Below are positions 34,244 to 42,413 of a stretch of 64,000 bases of DNA, piece by piece. Position 1 is the first letter of the stretch. Every line of letters begins with the position of its first letter. Origin of the DNA: an uncultured bacterium (GTDB taxonomy: Bacteria > Bacillota > Clostridia > Lachnospirales > Lachnospiraceae); assembly GCA_947643595.1 (NCBI GenBank), contig CANRWP010000006.1, forward strand, positions 1-64,000, read 5' to 3'. The notes below the pieces were generated by a model that saw only the letters and a program-made list of their open reading frames with translations, was not told the DNA's origin and searched no databases. The translations under genes were made by a program, and so were the position numbers.

Positions 34244-35209
34244 ATGGGTACTCTCAGGATAGGGAATGTGACACTGGAAAATAATGTCATTCTGGCGCCT
34301 ATGGCGGGTGTGACGGATCTGCCGTTTCGTCTGCTCTGCAAGAGGCAGAGGGCCGGCATGGTGTGTATGGAGATGGTCAGCGCAAAGGCCATTCTGTATA
34401 AGAACAGAAATACGGAGGAGCTTTTGCGCATTTCGCCGGAGGAGGGGCCGGTCAGCCTGCAGCTTTTCGGCTCGGATCCCGGGATCATGGGGGAGATAGC
34501 GGAGCAGATCCAGAACCGCCCCTTCGACATACTGGACATCAATATGGGCTGCCCGGTGCCCAAGGTGGTGAATAACGGGGAGGGATCGGCGCTGATGAAA
34601 GATCCGGCCCTGGCGGAGGAGATTATCCGCCGTGTTGTGCGGGCATCCGCAAAACCGGTGACGGTAAAAATACGCAAAGGTTTTGACGGGATGAACGAAA
34701 ACGCGGTGGAACTGGCAAAGCGCGCGGAGCGGGCGGGCGCGGCGGCGGTGGCTGTCCACGGCAGGACGAGAGAGCAGTTTTACTCCGGGAGAGCCGACTG
34801 GGAGATCATCAGAAAAGTGAAGGAGGCGGTCGCCATACCGGTGATCGGAAACGGCGACGTGGACTCTCCGGAGAGCGCGGCGCGGCTGCTTGCGGAGACC
34901 GGCTGCGACGGAGTGATGGTCGGCAGGGCAGCGAGAGGAAATCCGTGGATATTCCGGGAGATCGTGTCTTACCTGGAGACGGGGAGAGCTCCCGAGAGAC
35001 CGGATGAGGAGGAAAAGAGAGAGCGCATTCTGGAACATGCTCGTCTGATGCTTGCGTACAAGGGGGAATACACGGCGGTCCGCGAGATGAGAAAGCATGT
35101 CTCCTGGTATACAGTCGGCTATCCGGGATCGGCAAAGCTGAGGGGAAAGATCAATGCGATAGAGAGCATGGAGGCTCTGGAGGAGTGCATCCGGGAAATT
35201 TTCCGGTAA
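34244..35209 (+). CDS. tRNA-dihydrouridine synthase, DusB-like
   Basis: Flavin enzyme of 321 aa that reduces uridines in tRNA. The TIM barrel begins LAPMAGVTDLPFR. The catalytic Cys is in DINMGCPVPKVVNNGEGSAL. The FMN phosphate site is GNGDV...GCDGVMVGRAARGNPW. The C-terminal helical RNA-binding domain has VREMRKHVSWY. Part of the birA operon by spacing. The exact target uridine is not readable. Confidence 0.93.
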   Translation: MGTLRIGNVTLENNVILAPMAGVTDLPFRLLCKRQRAGMVCMEMVSAKAILYKNRNTEELLRISPEEGPVSLQLFGSDPGIMGEIAEQIQNRPFDILDINMGCPVPKVVNNGEGSALMKDPALAEEIIRRVVRASAKPVTVKIRKGFDGMNENAVELAKRAERAGAAAVAVHGRTREQFYSGRADWEIIRKVKEAVAIPVIGNGDVDSPESAARLLAETGCDGVMVGRAARGNPWIFREIVSYLETGRAPERPDEEEKRERILEHARLMLAYKGEYTAVREMRKHVSWYTVGYPGSAKLRGKINAIESMEALEECIREIFR

Positions 35210-35268
35210 AGCTTTTGGTGTCGTCCGCATATATTATGTTGACAAGCTGAAGGGCCGGAGTAATATTT

Positions 35269-36129
35269 GTGGGATATCGAATACTGTTTTTTTATAAAAA
35301 AGAAAACGCATTTTATAAGGAAAAAAGAGCGGTGAATCTCTTCTTTAACGAGAGGGAGCCGGAGGACGGGGTGAGAGTGTTTTTCTGTGGTCTGCCGGAG
35401 TACTATGCGAACCAGGTCAGGTGGGGAGGATGGAGAAAGGGGAACAGGATCTGCCCGGTCCCCTGGAATTTCGGACAGCTCCTGCGTCTGATGCAGAATT
35501 GCTGCGAGTATGTCTCTGCGGATGCCTACTATCTGGAGGAGCATTTTGAGAGGGAACTGGCGGAGGGGGATTTTGGATTTTCGCCGGGCAGACAGAGAAT
35601 GTGCGGCGCGATAATGAGAAATATGTCCGGGCAGTTCCGGGGGATCGACAGTGTCTTGTATCTGGCCGACAGAGACGGGGAGACGGCGGGAGAATTGCCT
35701 CTGCCGGAGGATCTGCTGCGGAAACTCCACTATTTCTTTTATCTGGGGGAGAGGAGCAGGCGGGCTGCGGCTCTGGAGGATAATCTGTGGCAGGAGTACG
35801 GCATGCCGTTGATTTTTGTGAAAAAGCCGGAGGAACTCGTCACCTGTCAGATCAGGAGGCTGCTGGTGTTGGATGACAGACAGGAGGGCGGTGCGGACTG
35901 GGCGATGCTGCCCAGAGGATGCGTCTATCAGGACCTGTGGTCCGTCTCGGAGCGAAGGGCGGAGATAGCCGGGAACAGGGGCGATATAAAATATGTCTCG
36001 GAGTACCTGTATCTGGCGCGAAATCTTGACACGTCGAAAGAAAGTGGGTATAATGTGCGCGAAGGCAGTGTGAGCACTGCACATTATCGGCAGAGCTCCA
36101 ATACAACGAATCAGGAAAGGAAAATGTAG
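35269..36129 (+). CDS. Protein of unknown function with GTG start
   Basis: 286 aa, not recognised. The GTG at 35269 has GGAG 10 bases before it. Mixed alpha/beta and soluble, rich in aromatic residues and Arg (RVFFCGLPEYYANQVRWGGW; WNFGQLLRLMQNCC). No signal peptide or membrane segment. The last 35 residues are low in structure and are encoded by DNA that also holds the consensus promoter for greA, so the true end of the functional domain is likely near residue 250. It might be a regulator or processing factor tied to its neighbours, but nothing in the sequence proves this. Confidence 0.6.
   Translation: MGYRILFFYKKENAFYKEKRAVNLFFNEREPEDGVRVFFCGLPEYYANQVRWGGWRKGNRICPVPWNFGQLLRLMQNCCEYVSADAYYLEEHFERELAEGDFGFSPGRQRMCGAIMRNMSGQFRGIDSVLYLADRDGETAGELPLPEDLLRKLHYFFYLGERSRRAAALEDNLWQEYGMPLIFVKKPEELVTCQIRRLLVLDDRQEGGADWAMLPRGCVYQDLWSVSERRAEIAGNRGDIKYVSEYLYLARNLDTSKESGYNVREGSVSTAHYRQSSNTTNQERKM
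36026..36054 (+). promoter_or_regulatory. Full-consensus sigma-A promoter for greA-lysS
   Basis: TTGACA, exactly 17 bases, TATAAT. It lies inside the 3' end of the preceding gene, 80 bases before greA. A small hairpin (GCAGTG TGAG CACTGC, 36065-36080) follows at the start of the transcript. Confidence 0.88.
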
Positions 36130-36133
36130 GACG

Positions 36134-36619
36134 ATGGAAGAGAAAAAACATATTCTTACCGCGGAAGGCTTAAAGAGATATGAGGATGAACTTTATCATC
36201 TGAAAAATGAGAGATATAAAGAGATTACACAGGCGATCAAGGAGGCCAGGGCGCAGGGCGACCTGTCGGAGAACGCGGAGTATAAAGCGGCAAAAGAAGC
36301 GCAGAGACAGGCGGATGCCCGTATCGAAGAGCTTGAGAATCTGCTGAGCAACGTGGAAGTCGTGGACGAAGACACGGACAGTTCCGTCGTCCGTATCGGC
36401 AGTACGGTCTACATCAAAGATCTGGAGCTCAATGAGGATCTGGAATATCAGATCGTCGGCTCGAGTGAGGCGGATACCGATAAGAATATGATATCCAACG
36501 AGTCTCCGCTGGGGGCGGCGCTGATCGGCGCGGCTGAAGGCGAGACTATCAGCATACAGGCTCCTGTGGGAGAGATCCGGTATCAGGTGCTGAAGATTGG
36601 GAAGAAGGAAAGGGAATAA
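36134..36619 (+). CDS. greA: Transcription elongation factor GreA
   Basis: 161 aa, normal length. It rescues backtracked RNA polymerase by stimulating transcript cleavage. The N-terminal coiled coil includes LTAEGLKRYEDELYHLKNER and the acidic tip ARAQGDLSENAEY with the catalytic D and E residues. The C-terminal FKBP-like domain has VRIGSTVYIKDLE and ESPLGAALIGAAEGE. It forms an operon with lysS, 2 bases downstream, from a consensus promoter. Confidence 0.97.
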   Translation: MEEKKHILTAEGLKRYEDELYHLKNERYKEITQAIKEARAQGDLSENAEYKAAKEAQRQADARIEELENLLSNVEVVDEDTDSSVVRIGSTVYIKDLELNEDLEYQIVGSSEADTDKNMISNESPLGAALIGAAEGETISIQAPVGEIRYQVLKIGKKERE

Positions 36620-36621
36620 AA

Positions 36622-38751
36622 GTGGCGGAGAATCAGAATAAAGACAAACAGCAGGATCTGGGTCAGCTGCTGAAAGTGAGAAGAGAGAAACTTTCTGTGT
36701 TGCAGGAGGCGGGAAAGGATCCGTTTCAGATCACAAAGTACGATGTGACGCATCACAGCGAGGAGATCAGGAATCACTTTGAGACGCTGGAGAATACTCA
36801 CGTGTCGGTGGCGGGCCGCATGATGAGCAAACGTATCATGGGAAAAGCATCCTTCTGTCATGTGCAGGATCTGGAGGGCATGATACAGTGCTATGTGGCG
36901 CGCGACAGCATCGGGGAGGATTCCTACGCGGATTTCAAAAAATATGATATCGGCGACCTGGTGGGGATAGAAGGCTTTGTCTTCCGGACGAAGACCGGCG
37001 AGATATCGGTCCACGCCGAGAAGGTGACGTTGCTGTCAAAATCTTTGCAGATTCTGCCGGAGAAGTGGCACGGGCTGACAAATACGGATATCCGGTATCG
37101 GCAGAGATACACGGATCTGATCATGAATGAGGACGTGAGAAAGACTTTTGTGGCGCGGTCAAAGATCATCAGCTCCATACGGCGCTATCTGGACGAGAGA
37201 GGATTTCTGGAGGTGGAGACCCCCATGTTGGTGGGCAACGCCGGCGGTGCGGCAGCCAGGCCCTTTGAGACCCACTATAACGCGCTGAACGAGGACGTAA
37301 AACTGCGCATATCGCTGGAGCTGTATCTGAAGAGACTGATCGTGGGCGGCATGGAGAGGGTCTACGAGATCGGGCGCGTATTCCGCAATGAGGGGCTGGA
37401 CACAAGGCATAATCCGGAGTTCACTCTGATGGAACTCTACCAGGCCTATACGGACTATAACGGGATGATGGATCTGACCGAGGATATGTTCCGGCATGTG
37501 GCCAGAGAGGTCTGCGGAACGACGACAGTCCCCTATGGGGAGGAAGTCATCGATCTCGGAAAACCTTTCGAGCGGATCACGATGGTGGAGGCAGTCAGGA
37601 AATATACCGGCGTCGATTTCGATGAAGTGGCGGACACGGCGGCGGCTAAAAAGCTGGCGGACGAAAAGGAAGTGCACTACGAGGAGCGACACACAAAGGG
37701 AGATATCCTGAATCTGTTCTTTGAGGAGTTTGTGGAAGAACACCTGATACAGCCCACTTTTGTGATGGACCATCCGGTTGAAGTTTCACCGCTTACCAAG
37801 AGAAAACCGGACAAACCGGATTATGTGGAGCGTTTTGAGCTCTTTATTATGGCGAGAGAGATGTGTAACGCTTACTCCGAGCTGAATGACCCGATCGACC
37901 AGAGGGAGCGTTTTAAGGCACAGGAGGCAGCGCTGGCGGCGGGGGATGAGGAAGCCAACACGACGGACGAAGATTTCCTGAACGCGTTGGAGATCGGGAT
38001 GCCGCCCACAGGCGGGATCGGTTACGGGATCGACAGGCTGGTGATGCTTCTCACAAATCAACCGGCGATCCGGGATGTGCTGCTCTTCCCCACGATGAAG
38101 AGCATGGATAAAAAATCCTCCGACAGCGAAAAGGGTGCAAGGAAGGCGTCCGGGGCTGCGGCGAAACAGAGCAGTATCTCCAGAGAGCAGGCGCTTGTAT
38201 TGCTTCGGAAGTACAACAAAGAGCCGTTTCACATTCAGCATGCGTTGACGGTGGAAGGTGTGATGCGCTGGTTCGCGAAGGAGCTGGGCTATGGGGAGGA
38301 GGAAGAATTCTGGGGCATCACCGGACTTCTCCACGATATCGACTTTGAACTTTACCCGGAAGAACACTGCAAAAAAGCGCCGGAGCTTCTCGGGGAAGCG
38401 GGGGTGAGCGAGGACATGATCCGCGCCGTCTGCTCCCATGGCTATGGAATTTGCAGCGAGGAGGAGCCGAAACTTGAGATGGAAAAGGTTCTCTACGCGG
38501 TGGATGAACTGACGGGGTTGATCTGGTCCTGTGCGTTGATGCGTCCCTCTAAGAGCACGATGGATCTGGAGTGCAAGAGCTTGAAAAAGAAATTCAAGGA
38601 CAAGAGATTTGCGGCGGGCTGTTCCCGAGAAATCATTTCCCAGGGGGCGGAGAAGCTCGGCTGGGAGCTGGATGAACTTTTCGATAAGACGATCCTGGCG
38701 ATGCGGAGCTGCGAGGCGGCTGTGGCGGAAGCGATGGAGAAGAATGCATAG
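36622..38751 (+). CDS. lysS: Lysyl-tRNA synthetase (class II) fused to an HD domain
   Basis: 709 aa, about 210 longer than a normal LysRS (about 490-500). It starts with GTG after AAGGAAAGGG. Residues 1-500 are a complete class II LysRS: an OB-fold anticodon domain (VAGRMMSKRIMGKASF), motif 2 in RVFRNEGLDTRHNPEFTLME and motif 3 in GIGYGIDRLVMLL. A Ser/Ala/Lys-rich linker (about 495-520) joins a C-terminal HD phosphohydrolase-like domain with FHIQHALTVEGVM, GLLHDIDFELYP, CSHGY and AVDELTGLI. The metal-binding H, HD and D set seems intact. The frame runs through without a stop, so it is a true fusion in this sequence. The substrate of the HD part is unknown. Confidence 0.95.
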   Translation: MAENQNKDKQQDLGQLLKVRREKLSVLQEAGKDPFQITKYDVTHHSEEIRNHFETLENTHVSVAGRMMSKRIMGKASFCHVQDLEGMIQCYVARDSIGEDSYADFKKYDIGDLVGIEGFVFRTKTGEISVHAEKVTLLSKSLQILPEKWHGLTNTDIRYRQRYTDLIMNEDVRKTFVARSKIISSIRRYLDERGFLEVETPMLVGNAGGAAARPFETHYNALNEDVKLRISLELYLKRLIVGGMERVYEIGRVFRNEGLDTRHNPEFTLMELYQAYTDYNGMMDLTEDMFRHVAREVCGTTTVPYGEEVIDLGKPFERITMVEAVRKYTGVDFDEVADTAAAKKLADEKEVHYEERHTKGDILNLFFEEFVEEHLIQPTFVMDHPVEVSPLTKRKPDKPDYVERFELFIMAREMCNAYSELNDPIDQRERFKAQEAALAAGDEEANTTDEDFLNALEIGMPPTGGIGYGIDRLVMLLTNQPAIRDVLLFPTMKSMDKKSSDSEKGARKASGAAAKQSSISREQALVLLRKYNKEPFHIQHALTVEGVMRWFAKELGYGEEEEFWGITGLLHDIDFELYPEEHCKKAPELLGEAGVSEDMIRAVCSHGYGICSEEEPKLEMEKVLYAVDELTGLIWSCALMRPSKSTMDLECKSLKKKFKDKRFAAGCSREIISQGAEKLGWELDELFDKTILAMRSCEAAVAEAMEKNA

Positions 38752-38792
38752 ACAGGCAGAAGAAGCGAAATATATAACGGGGGATTATAGGC

Positions 38793-40163
38793 ATGGGAAA
38801 CAAAGTTGAATGGAAGGAAGAATTTAATACCGGAGTGGAGATTATCGACAGGGAGCATCAGCAGCTCTTTAAGATCATCAATAAACTTTTTGCGTTCCGG
38901 GAGGAAGGAAAGGATAATGAGTGGCTTTGTCAGGAAGGCATTAAATTCTTCAAAGGTCATGTGCTGAAACACTTCGCCAGCGAAGAGATGTATATGGATT
39001 CCATACACTATGCGGAGCTGAAAGAACACAAAAAGATACATAAAGGATTCCGCGAGAATACTCTTCCGGCGTTGGAGAGGGAACTGGAGATGACGGGGTA
39101 TTCCGGCGATGCGGTGGATCATTTTCTGGGAGTGTGCACCGGCTGGCTGATCGGGCATACGCTGACGGAAGATATGGCGATCGTGGGAAAGCCTGTGAAA
39201 AAATGGGAAAATCTTCTCCCGGAGGAGGAAATCGAGGCGATAAGGAAAGTGATCATCCAGATGGTATTCGACATGTTTCATCTGGAATCTCAGATGATCA
39301 GCGATTCCTACCGGGGGGAAAAATTCGGAGAGGGAGTCTATTGCCGCCTGGTCTATGGGAAGAAGAGCGGGAAGAAACGTCTGCAGGTATTTCTGGTGTT
39401 GGAGGAGAATCTGTTGATCAATACCATCGGAAAAATTCTCGGCATCCAGTCAAATAAAATGGATACGATGCTGATGCACGCAGCCAGGTATACGGCGAGA
39501 CAGTTTGTAAAGCGGATCATGGAATATCTTCCGGGGGTGGAAGAGTATGAGCTGAAGGAAGAAAATCTTTTGTCTTACGAGCAGTTCCAGAAGGTGTTCG
39601 AGCGGGAGAACATGCAGGTGAGTCTGCTCTTTAATACCGGCGGGGCCGGTTACTTTGCGTACTGCATGGTCGCGCCTCATCTGCTGGAGGGAGGCATCGG
39701 GATGCCGATCGAGGCGGATAACGCGATAAGCGAGGTGGAAGAGTACCTGAGGAAGAAAGAGGAGAGAGCGGCGGAGAAAAACGCGCATCCCCGGCCCAAG
39801 ATTCTGGTGGTGGACGATTCCAAAACGATACGATATTACATCAGCGATCTGTTGAAGGAGGACTACGAGGTTACGCAGGCAGAGTCCGGGATAGCGGCGA
39901 TCCGGGCGATCACACTGGATATGCCGGATCTTCTTCTGCTGGATTATGAGATGCCCGTGTGCGACGGAAGGCAGACGTTAGAGATGCTTCGCTCGGAGGA
40001 GGCTTTTGCGAAACTGCCGGTGATCTTTCTGACCGGAAGAAGCGATCCGGCCAGCGTGAAAAATGTGATGTCCTTAAAACCTGCGGGATACCTGCTGAAA
40101 AGCCTGCAGCCGGAAGCGATCAAGAAGGAAGTGGACAACTTTTTTGTGATGAAAAAGGGCTGA
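38793..40163 (+). CDS. Bacteriohemerythrin - CheX-like - receiver fusion protein
   Basis: 456 aa, three parts. Residues 1-135 are a bacteriohemerythrin with all expected di-iron ligands: H22, H56, H60, E64, H79, H83, H122 and D127 (EHQQLF; HVLKHFASEE; HKKIH; HTLTED). These domains bind oxygen. Residues about 140-320 resemble the CheX/CheC-like chemotaxis phosphatase fold (ESQMISDSY...GILGIQSNKMD...), although the catalytic E-x2-N helix is not clear. Residues about 332-456 are a response-regulator receiver with KILVVDDSKTIRYYI, phospho-acceptor D384 (LLLLDYEMP) and the lysine in GYLLKS. It may couple oxygen to motility or signalling (inference). It lies 1.4 kb before the flagellar genes. Confidence 0.88.
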   Translation: MGNKVEWKEEFNTGVEIIDREHQQLFKIINKLFAFREEGKDNEWLCQEGIKFFKGHVLKHFASEEMYMDSIHYAELKEHKKIHKGFRENTLPALERELEMTGYSGDAVDHFLGVCTGWLIGHTLTEDMAIVGKPVKKWENLLPEEEIEAIRKVIIQMVFDMFHLESQMISDSYRGEKFGEGVYCRLVYGKKSGKKRLQVFLVLEENLLINTIGKILGIQSNKMDTMLMHAARYTARQFVKRIMEYLPGVEEYELKEENLLSYEQFQKVFERENMQVSLLFNTGGAGYFAYCMVAPHLLEGGIGMPIEADNAISEVEEYLRKKEERAAEKNAHPRPKILVVDDSKTIRYYISDLLKEDYEVTQAESGIAAIRAITLDMPDLLLLDYEMPVCDGRQTLEMLRSEEAFAKLPVIFLTGRSDPASVKNVMSLKPAGYLLKSLQPEAIKKEVDNFFVMKKG

Positions 40164-40165
40164 AG

Positions 40166-40825
40166 ATGGATGTACAGGCATTTATAATATTTTGTATGGA
40201 GATAACCGGGACAGTCGCTTTTGCGGCATCCGGAGCGATGACGGGCATCAGCAGACGGATGGATGCTTTCGGAGTATGCGTGCTGGGTGTGGTGACTGCC
40301 GTGGGCGGCGGCATGATGAGGGATGTGATCCTTGGAAATGTGCCGGGAGCCCTGATCCGACCGGTCTATGTGGTTGTGGCGGTAGTGACTGCCCTGCTGA
40401 TCTTCACGGTTCTGTATGTGAAAAGAGATCTGCTGCAGGGGAATTTCGGACTTATGTACGACAGAGCGATGCTGGCCATGGATTCCGTCGGCCTGGGAAT
40501 ATTTACAGTCGTCGGTGTGACAACCGGAATCCATAATGGTTATCTGGAGAATACCTTTCTGCTCACGTTTTTAGGAACGTTGACAGGAGTGGGCGGCGGA
40601 CTGCTGCGGGATGTGATGGCAGGAGTCCCGCCGTATATTTTTGTCAGACATATCTATGCCTGCGCCTCTGTGGCGGGTGCGCTGATATGCGCTCTGATCT
40701 ACCGGGGATTCGGGCAGATCCCGGCTGTGGTGATCTCATCGCTGATTGTGGTGATGATCCGCTTTTTTGCCGCTTATTACCGATGGAATCTGCCCCATAT
40801 CGAGCCGGAAAAGGAGAAGGACTGA
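40166..40825 (+). CDS. TRIC-type cation channel family membrane protein (UPF0126/YadS-like)
   Basis: Seven-segment membrane protein of 219 aa made of two inverted three-helix repeats. The repeat motif appears twice, as GVVTAVGGGMMRDVILG and GTLTGVGGGLLRDVMAG. Homologous prokaryotic TRIC proteins form trimeric cation channels; the ion is not known here. The ATG at 40166 is 3 bases after the upstream stop; a longer in-frame reading would overlap that gene and is not needed. Confidence 0.92.
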   Translation: MDVQAFIIFCMEITGTVAFAASGAMTGISRRMDAFGVCVLGVVTAVGGGMMRDVILGNVPGALIRPVYVVVAVVTALLIFTVLYVKRDLLQGNFGLMYDRAMLAMDSVGLGIFTVVGVTTGIHNGYLENTFLLTFLGTLTGVGGGLLRDVMAGVPPYIFVRHIYACASVAGALICALIYRGFGQIPAVVISSLIVVMIRFFAAYYRWNLPHIEPEKEKD

Positions 40826-40872
40826 GAAGCGACAGATGTCCGGGGATGTGCGGTTCTGCGCGGGTGCGGCGG

Positions 40873-41532
40873 ATGATCGGAGAGGAAAAAGAAAAATACG
40901 GATGGAAGAAAAAATTGAGGCGGATTATAAAAAGAGAGGAAGACGGAGAAAACAGGTGGATACCGTCGGATATCCGGATCATCCGGAGCAGGAGAAAGAC
41001 GATTTCGATTCAGATCGATGAAGATCTGCAGCTGACAGTGCGGGCACCCTTGCGGATGCCCGATTCTGCTGTGCGGAAATTTATCGGGGAGAGAACCGAC
41101 TGGATCGAAAAAAATATGCGGAAGATGATGGAGCGGCAGGAGGCGTTAAAAGCGGAGCCGGAGGATATTCTCACGGCTGAGGAGCTTCGCGGACTTGCTG
41201 AGGAAGCGGCGGAGTATATACCGGGGCGTGTCGCCGTCTACGCGAGTCTGATCGGAGTGAGCTGCGGCAGGATCACGATCCGGAATCAGAGAACCCGCTG
41301 GGGGAGCTGCAGCAGCGCCGGAAATTTGAATTTTAACTGTCTTCTGATGCTGATGTCGCCGGAAATTATAGATTATGTGGTGGTACATGAGCTGTGTCAC
41401 CGGCTGGAGATGAACCATTCTCCCTATTTCTGGGCGGAGGTGGAGCGAGTGCTGCCGGACTACAGGAAGCGCCGGAAATGGCTGAGAGACAACGGAGAAA
41501 AGATTATGAGAAGAATTTCCTCTCCGCTCTAA
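40873..41532 (+). CDS. YgjP/SprT-like zinc metalloprotein (DUF45)
   Basis: About 219 aa from the chosen ATG at 40873. The start is uncertain, since only GGCGG precedes it and no better site is seen. The N-terminal part is basic. The family core follows: RRKTISIQIDEDLQLTVRAP, RTRWGSCSSAGNLNFN and the zinc-binding VVHELCHRLEMNHSPYFW with HExxH. It probably acts as a metallopeptidase or chaperone-like zinc protein; the substrate is unknown. Its stop codon overlaps the TAAA box of the flagellar sigma-28 promoter. Confidence 0.85.
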   Translation: MIGEEKEKYGWKKKLRRIIKREEDGENRWIPSDIRIIRSRRKTISIQIDEDLQLTVRAPLRMPDSAVRKFIGERTDWIEKNMRKMMERQEALKAEPEDILTAEELRGLAEEAAEYIPGRVAVYASLIGVSCGRITIRNQRTRWGSCSSAGNLNFNCLLMLMSPEIIDYVVVHELCHRLEMNHSPYFWAEVERVLPDYRKRRKWLRDNGEKIMRRISSPL

Positions 41533-41556
41533 AGTCTTTTCTGAAATGTCCGATAC
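41530..41556 (+). promoter_or_regulatory. Sigma-28 (SigD/FliA) promoter of the flgM operon
   Basis: TAAA (41530-41533), 15 bases, TCCGATAC; 6 of 8 match GCCGATAT with exact spacing. The TAAA overlaps the previous gene's stop codon. Confidence 0.8.
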
Positions 41557-41587
41557 AATAAGTATAAAACATAAGGAGGAAACTGTT

Positions 41588-41860
41588 ATGAAAATAAATC
41601 CTTATATTCAAGTACAGCAAATGTATAACAACCAGAAGTCGCCGGCGGGGAAAAAAGCCGAGACTGTCAGCCGTAAGGACGGCCTGGTGATCTCTAATAT
41701 CGGTAAAGAAATTCAGACGGCAAAGCAGGCAGTGGCAGCAGCGCCGGATATCAGGACAGATATTACTGAGCCGATCAGAGCTGCGGTGAATAACGGAACT
41801 TATGATGTGAGCGGTGAAAAATTTGCTGACAAGCTGCTGAGAGCAGCGGGACAAATTTGA
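41588..41860 (+). CDS. flgM: Anti-sigma-28 factor FlgM
   Basis: 90 aa. Binds and holds sigma-28 until it is exported through the finished hook-basal body. The start at 41588 follows AAGGAGGAAACTGTT. The C-terminal sigma-binding region is VDIT-type: IRTDITEPIRAAVNNGTYDVSGEKFADKLL. The N-terminal half is disordered-looking and polar, as in the family. First gene of the late flagellar operon, from a sigma-28 promoter, giving the usual feedback loop. Confidence 0.9.
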   Translation: MKINPYIQVQQMYNNQKSPAGKKAETVSRKDGLVISNIGKEIQTAKQAVAAAPDIRTDITEPIRAAVNNGTYDVSGEKFADKLLRAAGQI

Positions 41861-41878
41861 GAAATGAGGGAATAACCA

Positions 41879-42397
41879 GTGGCGAGCCTGATCGAAAATT
41901 TAATGGATACTTTGAACAGGGAGAGCGATGAATACGAGGCACTGGTAGAGTTATCCATGAAAAAGACCCCCGCGGTCATCAAAGGGGATCTCGAGACGCT
42001 GCAGGCTATCACGGACGAGGAGCAGCTTGCAGCGGGCAGAATTAATCGCATTGAGAATGAAAGACGAAATGTGATGAAAGAAATTGCAGGCGTACTTAAC
42101 ACGGATGTTGAGGCACTGAAACTCGCGGATATGATTCGGATTCTCGAGAGGAGACCGGTGGAGAAGGCACAGATGGAAGCCTGCCAGAACCGGCTGAAGA
42201 CGGTAGTATACCGTATGAAGCAGATCAACGAGCACAATCTGGATCTGATCGAGAAGGCTCTTGAGATGGCACAGTTTGAACTGAACGTCTATCAGGCAAT
42301 GAAATCCGCGCCCGAGACGGCAAACTATAACAGAGACGCTTACAGCGACGGATCCGTTATAGGAGGTGCGAGGGGAAGATTTGATGCGAAACAATAA
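41879..42397 (+). CDS. flgN: Flagellar chaperone FlgN
   Basis: 172 aa, helical. Export chaperone for the hook-filament junction proteins FlgK and FlgL, whose genes follow. It starts with GTG after GAGGG. FlgN-type segments include LMDTLNRESDEYEALVELS...TPAVIKGDLETL and EEQLAAGRINRIENERR. The position between flgM and flgK is the standard order. Confidence 0.9.
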   Translation: MASLIENLMDTLNRESDEYEALVELSMKKTPAVIKGDLETLQAITDEEQLAAGRINRIENERRNVMKEIAGVLNTDVEALKLADMIRILERRPVEKAQMEACQNRLKTVVYRMKQINEHNLDLIEKALEMAQFELNVYQAMKSAPETANYNRDAYSDGSVIGGARGRFDAKQ

Positions 42398-42413
42398 CAT
42401 TTGAGGTGAGAGT

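Noticed and set aside
39959-40165. In-frame N-terminal extension of the TRIC-type channel
   Set aside because: It would lie wholly inside the receiver domain of the upstream gene; the membrane protein begins naturally at ATG 40166.
40687-40872. N-terminal extension of the YgjP-like protein into the upstream channel gene
   Set aside because: The extra 62 residues are Cys/Arg/Gly-rich and unlike the family; they are the out-of-frame reading of the channel gene.
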